From NCBI GenBank assembly GCA_030530095.1, contig JAUMVO010000004.1, positions 1-64,000 of the forward strand: 64,000 nt of DNA. The letters run 5' to 3'. Numbering within the stretch: position 1 is the first letter of the stretch; each line of letters starts with the position of its first letter. The position numbers were made by a program, and so were the translations under genes. Below the pieces are notes generated by a model. The model was given only the letters and a program-made list of their open reading frames with translations, was not told the DNA's origin and made no database searches. This DNA comes from Clostridiaceae bacterium. GTDB lineage: Bacteria > Bacillota > Clostridia > Oscillospirales > Acutalibacteraceae. Positions 60,137-64,000 of the stretch are shown piece after piece.

Positions 60137-60165
60137 TTGACAAACAGAAATGGTGGCGGTATAAT
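60137..60165 (+). promoter_or_regulatory. Consensus promoter of the DUF2975-HTH-DUF4173 operon
   Basis: TTGACA (60137-60142), 17-base spacer, TATAAT (60160-60165): perfect SigA consensus. GGGGAGGA precedes the start codon at 60200. Confidence 0.88.
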
Positions 60166-60199
60166 GACCTCGTAAAACACCTTTCGGGGAGGACTTACC

Positions 60200-60646
60200 A
60201 TGAAAAAGAAACAGAATGCGGCGCTTAAGGTTTCAATAGGCTTCACGGCGGTTTTCGCGCTTGCGCTGACTGCGCTCACCTTTACGGGACCGTGGACGAT
60301 GAAGTGGCTTTGCGAAATTACCAACAATCAGCTTATTGAGAAATTTATACTCGGTATCACCTATCTTGCGATACCTGCCGGCTGGGGTGCAATAATAATA
60401 CTGTTCAAGCTGCTTATAAATATCAATAAAGGTATCGTTTTTGACAAGCGAAATACCAAAATGCTCAATATACTTTCGTGGCTGTGTCTTTATGTAGGCT
60501 TCCTTTCGGGCTTCGCGACACGCTGGTATATTCCGTTTGTCGTGGTAAGCGTTTCGGCGCTTTTCATAGGACTGATTGTCAGGGTTGTGCGCAACATCAT
60601 CGGCGAGGCAATAATAATCAAGGATGAAAACGATCTGACTGTGTGA
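60200..60646 (+). CDS. DUF2975 membrane protein
   Basis: The 148-aa protein has four predicted membrane helices (about 12-30, 48-70, 88-105, 110-130) and the conserved stretch between helices 2 and 3, FKLLININKGIVFDKRNTKMLNILSW. DUF2975 proteins are nearly always encoded beside a small Cro-like regulator, as here (compare YoaS/YozG in Bacillus). Function unknown. It is the first gene of the operon. Confidence 0.85.
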   Translation: MKKKQNAALKVSIGFTAVFALALTALTFTGPWTMKWLCEITNNQLIEKFILGITYLAIPAGWGAIIILFKLLININKGIVFDKRNTKMLNILSWLCLYVGFLSGFATRWYIPFVVVSVSALFIGLIVRVVRNIIGEAIIIKDENDLTV

Positions 60647-60655
60647 GGGCGGAAT

Positions 60656-60862
60656 ATGGCTATAAGAATTAATCTCGATATGATGCTCGCGCGCGAGAAA
60701 ATGTCCTCGGGCGAGCTTGCCGAAAAAGTCGGCATCACTCAGGCAAATCTGTCTATACTTAAAACCGGCAAGGCAAAGGCAGTGCGCTTCTCGACGCTTG
60801 AAGCAATCTGCCGTGAATTACACTGCCAGCCGGGCGATATACTCGAATACGAGGAGGACTGA
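60656..60862 (+). CDS. Small Cro/CI-type HTH regulator
   Basis: The 68-aa protein is a single helix-turn-helix domain: REKMSSGELAEKVGITQANLSILKTGKAKAVRFSTLEAICRELHCQPGDILEY. This is the YozG-like family that accompanies DUF2975. It lies 9 bases after the DUF2975 gene and 2 before the next. It may control this operon by the inverted repeat at 60112-60130; that is inference. Confidence 0.9.
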   Translation: MAIRINLDMMLAREKMSSGELAEKVGITQANLSILKTGKAKAVRFSTLEAICRELHCQPGDILEYEED

Positions 60863-60864
60863 TT

Positions 60865-62541
60865 ATGGAAAACAATACTCAGGGCTACGTCCCCTACGTG
60901 CCCGCTCCCGCAGCGCCGAAAATCAAGACGCTGGATTTCAAAAAATCCGACTATATTTTTGCAATACTTTTTGCCGTTTCATCGGTACTGCTTGCCTTTA
61001 TCGGAATCACCGAGAGAATGGCGCTGGGCTACACCGTTTCGCATATTGTGTTTCTCGCGGTATTCGCGGCTTATCTCTTAAAAAACGGTAAGCTCAACGT
61101 GCTTTCACTATTCTCGCTGATAGCTTCCGCCGCTTCGTCGGTAACATTCTCGCTGTACGTCGGAGACAGGGCGATATATCTTGCGTTTGCACTTGTTACC
61201 GCTTCGACGGTACTGTTCGCGCTGTCCGCTTCGGGACTTGAGGTTGACAGCTTCGGCGATATACTGCGTATGGCTTATGCGGCGGTTATCACTCCGCTGG
61301 AAAACGCGCCCGTTGCGTTAAAGTCGCTTTTTGCAGCGAATAAGAAAAAGGGCGTTCTGCAGGTGCTTCTCGCACTCGCGGTAAGCATACCGTTCCTCGC
61401 AATAGTAATAGCGCTTCTTGCGAGCTATGACGCGGCATTTGAGGGGCTGGTCAATTACGTCGGCAAGCTGATAGGCAGGATAATAATCAAGCTGATACTC
61501 AGCGTAATTCTGTTCATTATACTGTACAGTCTCGCGGTTGACTGGAAGTACAGACTGTTCAGAGACATCAACGACACGTACTTCAACGTCCCCAAAAAGA
61601 GATTTATCAAAAACGTGTTCACGCTGACCTTCCTTATACTGATAAGCATTGTGTATCTCGCATTTATCGTTTCTCAGTTCGCCTATCTTTTCAACGCGTT
61701 CAGAGGACTCCTGCCGAAAAACTTCACCTTCTCGGAATACGCACGCAGAGGCTTCTTTGAGGCTGAGGCCGTTACGGCGCTCAACCTCGCGGTAATGGTG
61801 CTTTTCACCCGCTTTTCCGCAAGGCGTGAGGACGGAAAGCTCCCGCTGCCCGTCAAGCTCATATTCAGCTTTATCAGTCTGTTTTCACTGTTCCTCGTCG
61901 TCACGGCAGGCTGCAAGATGATAATGTATATCGGCTCCTACGGACTGACGGTTTTAAGGCTCACGTCGTCGGTATTCATGATAGCGACAATATCGTTTGT
62001 AATCGCGTTTATCATCAAGCTTTTCAGGCCTGAATTAAAGCCGATAAAATACGCGGTTGTGTTCTCACTGATGCTGTTTACAGCGCTCTCACTTGCGGGT
62101 ATCGACAGAACGGTCGCAAGCTACAACGTAAACGCTTATATAAACGGCAAGCTTCCGAGCGTGGATCTTACTATGCTCTCAGAGCTTGACCCCGATTCGA
62201 CAGTGCCGTACATTGTCAGGCTTGCCGAGCTTGAAGACAACGAAAATGCAAAGGTTGCCGCAGCGGCGGATGAAGCGCTCAACTATATCTGTTACGAAAG
62301 ATATTACAGCAGTATGGATTACGAAACCTATTTCGACGCACTCGTAAAAGACGGCAATATTTTCCGCTCTGCGCTTATGAGAAGCTGTTCGAAAAAAGCG
62401 TTCGACAGTCATAAGGTTTTGGGCGGTATCCCCGAATACAGATATTTCAGACCGCCGTATGCGTTTGACGACGAAATATACTATGAAACACAAACAGAAA
62501 CGCAAGCACAAACAACAACGGAGCCCCTACAAGATATATGA
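60865..62541 (+). CDS. DUF4173 polytopic membrane protein
   Basis: The 558-aa protein has a short Pro-rich cytoplasmic start, then about eleven to twelve membrane helices (about 30-420), and a C-terminal soluble region of about 135 residues after VASYNVNAYINGKLPSVDL. The family hallmark is the region SQFAYLFNAFRGLLPKNFTFSEYARRGFFEAEAVTALNL. Function is unknown. It ends with a Thr/Gln-rich tail. It follows the HTH gene by 2 bases and is closed by a terminator. Confidence 0.8.
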   Translation: MENNTQGYVPYVPAPAAPKIKTLDFKKSDYIFAILFAVSSVLLAFIGITERMALGYTVSHIVFLAVFAAYLLKNGKLNVLSLFSLIASAASSVTFSLYVGDRAIYLAFALVTASTVLFALSASGLEVDSFGDILRMAYAAVITPLENAPVALKSLFAANKKKGVLQVLLALAVSIPFLAIVIALLASYDAAFEGLVNYVGKLIGRIIIKLILSVILFIILYSLAVDWKYRLFRDINDTYFNVPKKRFIKNVFTLTFLILISIVYLAFIVSQFAYLFNAFRGLLPKNFTFSEYARRGFFEAEAVTALNLAVMVLFTRFSARREDGKLPLPVKLIFSFISLFSLFLVVTAGCKMIMYIGSYGLTVLRLTSSVFMIATISFVIAFIIKLFRPELKPIKYAVVFSLMLFTALSLAGIDRTVASYNVNAYINGKLPSVDLTMLSELDPDSTVPYIVRLAELEDNENAKVAAAADEALNYICYERYYSSMDYETYFDALVKDGNIFRSALMRSCSKKAFDSHKVLGGIPEYRYFRPPYAFDDEIYYETQTETQAQTTTEPLQDI

Positions 62542-62542
62542 A

Positions 62543-62580
62543 AAAGACCTGCAGGCAACTGCAGGTTTTATCTTTTTTTT
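62543..62580. terminator. Bidirectional terminator
   Basis: ACCTGCAG (62547-62554) pairs with CTGCAGGT (62559-62566), loop GCAA. A T-rich tract follows on the plus strand, overlapping the 3' end of the minus-strand radical SAM gene, and CTTTTTC follows on the minus strand. Confidence 0.85.
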
Positions 62581-63452
62581 ATTTCCCTGTTCAGTCTGTT
62601 GAGGACTTCCTTTTTGTCAGCCGACCAGAGAGGAGCGACGAGCAGCTTTTTCGGCGCGTCCCCTGTCAGTCTGTGTATGACGGTATTCTTCGGAATATGT
62701 TTTAGACATTTTATAACTAAGGCTATATATTCATCCTCTGTCAGTACGTCAAACCCGCCGTCGAGATACATCTTTTCAAGCGCCGTTCCTTTAAGCACGT
62801 GAAGCAGATGCAGCTTTATACCGTCGGCTCCGCTTTTAACAACATAATCGACGGTTTCTAGCATCATTTCCTCCGTTTCATGCGGCAGACCGAGTATGAC
62901 GTGAACAACGGCGTTTACGCCGATTTCCTTTAGCTTTCCGACCGCTTCGTCATAATCGGAAAGCTCATAACAGCGGTTAATCAGCTTCGCAGTTTCTGCG
63001 TGAATTGTCTGCAAGCCGAGTTCAACGAAAACGGGTTTGATTTTATTTAACCCGTCAAGCAATTCAATTACTTCTTTTCCCAGACAGTCGGGGCGCGTGC
63101 CTATTGAAAGCGCAACGATATTTTCGTTGTTTATCGCATCAAAAAAAATTCTGCGAAGATAAGCAATATCGCCGTATGTGTTTGTGTAGGACTGAAAATA
63201 GGCGACGAATTTGTCTCCCCTGTATTTACCTGCGACCTGCGCCTTCGCCCTGTCAATCTGCAGATTGATGTCGTCAATATGCCTTTCGGAAAAATCACCG
63301 CTGCCGCCCGCCGAGCAGAATATGCAGCCGCCCGTCCCCTTCGTGCCGTCACGGTTGGGGCAGGTCAGTCCGGCGTCGAGCGAAAGCTTATAAACCTTTT
63401 CGCCGAAGCGCTCTGTCATATATTCGTTGTAGGAGTAATAATACGGAAGCAT
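62568..63452 (-). CDS. Radical SAM protein, TIGR01212/YtqA family
   Basis: The 294-aa protein has the atypical cluster motif C31-x11-C43-x2-C46 (LTCPNRDGTKGTGGCIFC), characteristic of the YtqA/YhcC group, then SIGTRPDCL, VELGLQTIHAETA and HVILGLPHETEEMM. Biochemical function is not established. The start MLPYYYSYNEYMTERFGEKVYK fits the family. It has its own promoter and is a single-gene unit. Confidence 0.88.
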   Translation of the reverse strand: MLPYYYSYNEYMTERFGEKVYKLSLDAGLTCPNRDGTKGTGGCIFCSAGGSGDFSERHIDDINLQIDRAKAQVAGKYRGDKFVAYFQSYTNTYGDIAYLRRIFFDAINNENIVALSIGTRPDCLGKEVIELLDGLNKIKPVFVELGLQTIHAETAKLINRCYELSDYDEAVGKLKEIGVNAVVHVILGLPHETEEMMLETVDYVVKSGADGIKLHLLHVLKGTALEKMYLDGGFDVLTEDEYIALVIKCLKHIPKNTVIHRLTGDAPKKLLVAPLWSADKKEVLNRLNREIKKR

Positions 63453-63482
63453 AGTTTTTCCCTTATCTGTTTATGATATTTC

Positions 63483-63511
63483 AGTATATCACAAAGCCGA
63501 CTTTATTACAA
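63483..63511 (-). promoter_or_regulatory. Promoter of the radical SAM gene
   Basis: TTGTAA (63506-63511), 17-base spacer, TATACT (63483-63488) on the minus strand. Confidence 0.65.
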
Positions 63512-63559
63512 ACCGTTTAATTTGAGGTTGTAACTGTAATTGGCGGCGAGCGTTCAGCG

Positions 63560-63716
63560 CCCCTTGTTAAAGGGGAGAGGGCCAGCGAATGCTGGCGAGG
63601 GGATTCCAGAAAGCTTGATATAGCAATAAAAGGAATCCCACCACCGCCGTACGGCGGTCCCCCTCCCTTTGACAAGGGAGGCTGGTGTCCTATCAAGCTT
63701 TCTGCTCGACAAACTC
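63560..63716. repeat. Palindrome-rich dispersed repeat (MITE-like)
   Basis: The 347-base gene-free stretch 63453-63799 is largely this element plus two promoters. It contains hairpins CCCCTTGTTAAAGGGG (63560-63575), GCCAGC-GAAT-GCTGGC (63581-63596), GGATTCC/GGAATCC (63601-63607 with 63632-63638), the perfect palindrome ACCGCCGTACGGCGGT (63643-63658) and CTCCCTTTGACAAGGGAG (63663-63680). AGAAAGCTTGATA (63608-63620) and TATCAAGCTTTCT (63691-63703) are inverted repeats of each other. The part from 63651 recurs at window positions 1-66. Confidence 0.85.
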
Positions 63717-63754
63717 CGATTTATATTAACAAACTGTAAAAAATTCAAATACGG

Positions 63755-63783
63755 TTGAAAAATGCTTCATTATAAAGTAAAAT
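63755..63783 (+). promoter_or_regulatory. Promoter of the HD-domain gene
   Basis: TTGAAA (63755-63760), 17-base spacer, TAAAAT (63778-63783), ending 16 bases before the proposed start. Confidence 0.7.
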
Positions 63784-63799
63784 AGACAAGGTGATTTTT

Positions 63800-64000
63800 T
63801 TGGTAGACAGGAATTGCATTTCAACAATCAATCACATACGCTTTGATCCGACTGAGCCTAAAGCTGAGTATATCGATATTGACGATATAGCTCATGCACT
63901 GTCATACATAACGAGGGCAAACGGACATTTCAACGCATTCTTTTCCGTTGCGCGCCATTCGATCAACTGCGCCGAGGAGGCGAGGCTGAGGGGTTACAGC
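63800..64000 (+). CDS. HD-domain phosphohydrolase, 5' part only (YfbR-like)
   Basis: The first 67 codons of a gene that runs off the window. AAGGTG (63788-63793) is six bases before a TTG, the likely start; a GTG at 63791 overlaps the binding site and is less likely. The peptide reads VDRNCISTINHIRFDP, then DIDDIAHALSYI, then HFNAFFSVARHSINCAEEA. The last part matches the N-terminal His motif of YfbR-like HD phosphohydrolases, which act on nucleotides. Without the HD pair downstream the call is tentative. Confidence 0.65.
   Translation, partial: MVDRNCISTINHIRFDPTEPKAEYIDIDDIAHALSYITRANGHFNAFFSVARHSINCAEEARLRGYS

Noticed and set aside
63560-63716. CRISPR array or insertion sequence
   Set aside because: There is one element with several different palindromes, no regularly spaced identical repeats and no transposase frame.

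Overview
The window is a 64 kb piece of chromosome from an anaerobic low- to mid-GC Firmicute, most likely a gut clostridium of the Oscillospiraceae/Ruminococcaceae type. This is inferred from Firmicutes gene orders (rplU-prp-rpmA, rimP-nusA-ylxR-ylxQ-infB-rbfA-nrnA-truB-ribF, nadD-yqeK-rsfS, rnc-smc-ftsY, infC-rpmI-rplT), strong Shine-Dalgarno sites, SigA-type promoters with almost uniform 17-bp spacing, many Fe-S enzymes and a decarboxylase sodium pump. I see no rRNA, ordinary tRNA, CRISPR array, prophage or transposase.

Layout. 1-1.2 kb: the rplU-prp-rpmA ribosomal protein operon (minus). 1.2-4.7 kb: a HAD phosphatase and proB-proA-proC (minus). 4.9-7.3 kb: a ferritin-like protein, nadA and mnmA (plus). 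7.4-13.5 kb: two giant paralogous Fe-S flavoproteins followed by a HypA-like metallochaperone (plus). 13.6-14.2 kb: a membrane-anchored unknown. 14.3-21.9 kb (minus): an ABC exporter, a cyclophilin and a three-gene methylthioadenosine salvage set (deaminase, phosphorylase, isomerase). 22-23.4 kb: a surface protein and a 59-aa small protein. 23.4-31.1 kb (plus): the rimP-to-ribF translation/RNA operon. 31.1-35.8 kb (plus): an iron alcohol dehydrogenase and a four-subunit Na+-pumping oxaloacetate decarboxylase. 35.9-58.1 kb (minus): zinc-ribbon protein, sigma factor, a 35-aa membrane peptide, phosphoglucomutase, a lipoprotein GH26 mannanase with an esterase, leuS, rsfS, yqeK, nadD, yhbY, rdgB, ftsY, smc, a radical SAM protein, rnc, trmFO, topA, dprA and a SpoU methylase. 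58.1-59.5 kb: infC-rpmI-rplT with an attenuated leader and an AUC start codon. 59.5-62.5 kb: a hypothetical gene divergent from a DUF2975-HTH-DUF4173 operon. 62.5-64 kb: a radical SAM protein, a palindrome-rich repeat and the start of an HD-domain gene.

How the genes work together. Most of the window is housekeeping: ribosome and translation factor synthesis, chromosome maintenance, and proline, NAD and FAD synthesis. The accessory biology lies in the twin flavoprotein/HypA-like operon, whose substrate cannot be read from the sequence; in the deamination-first methylthioadenosine route; in the esterase-mannanase pair; and in several small proteins and structured intergenic elements.

The two ends of the window carry direct copies of the same palindrome-rich element about 63.65 kb apart; the left copy is cut by the window edge. 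Coordinates were derived by reading the sequence. Family names rest on recognised motifs, not on database searches.
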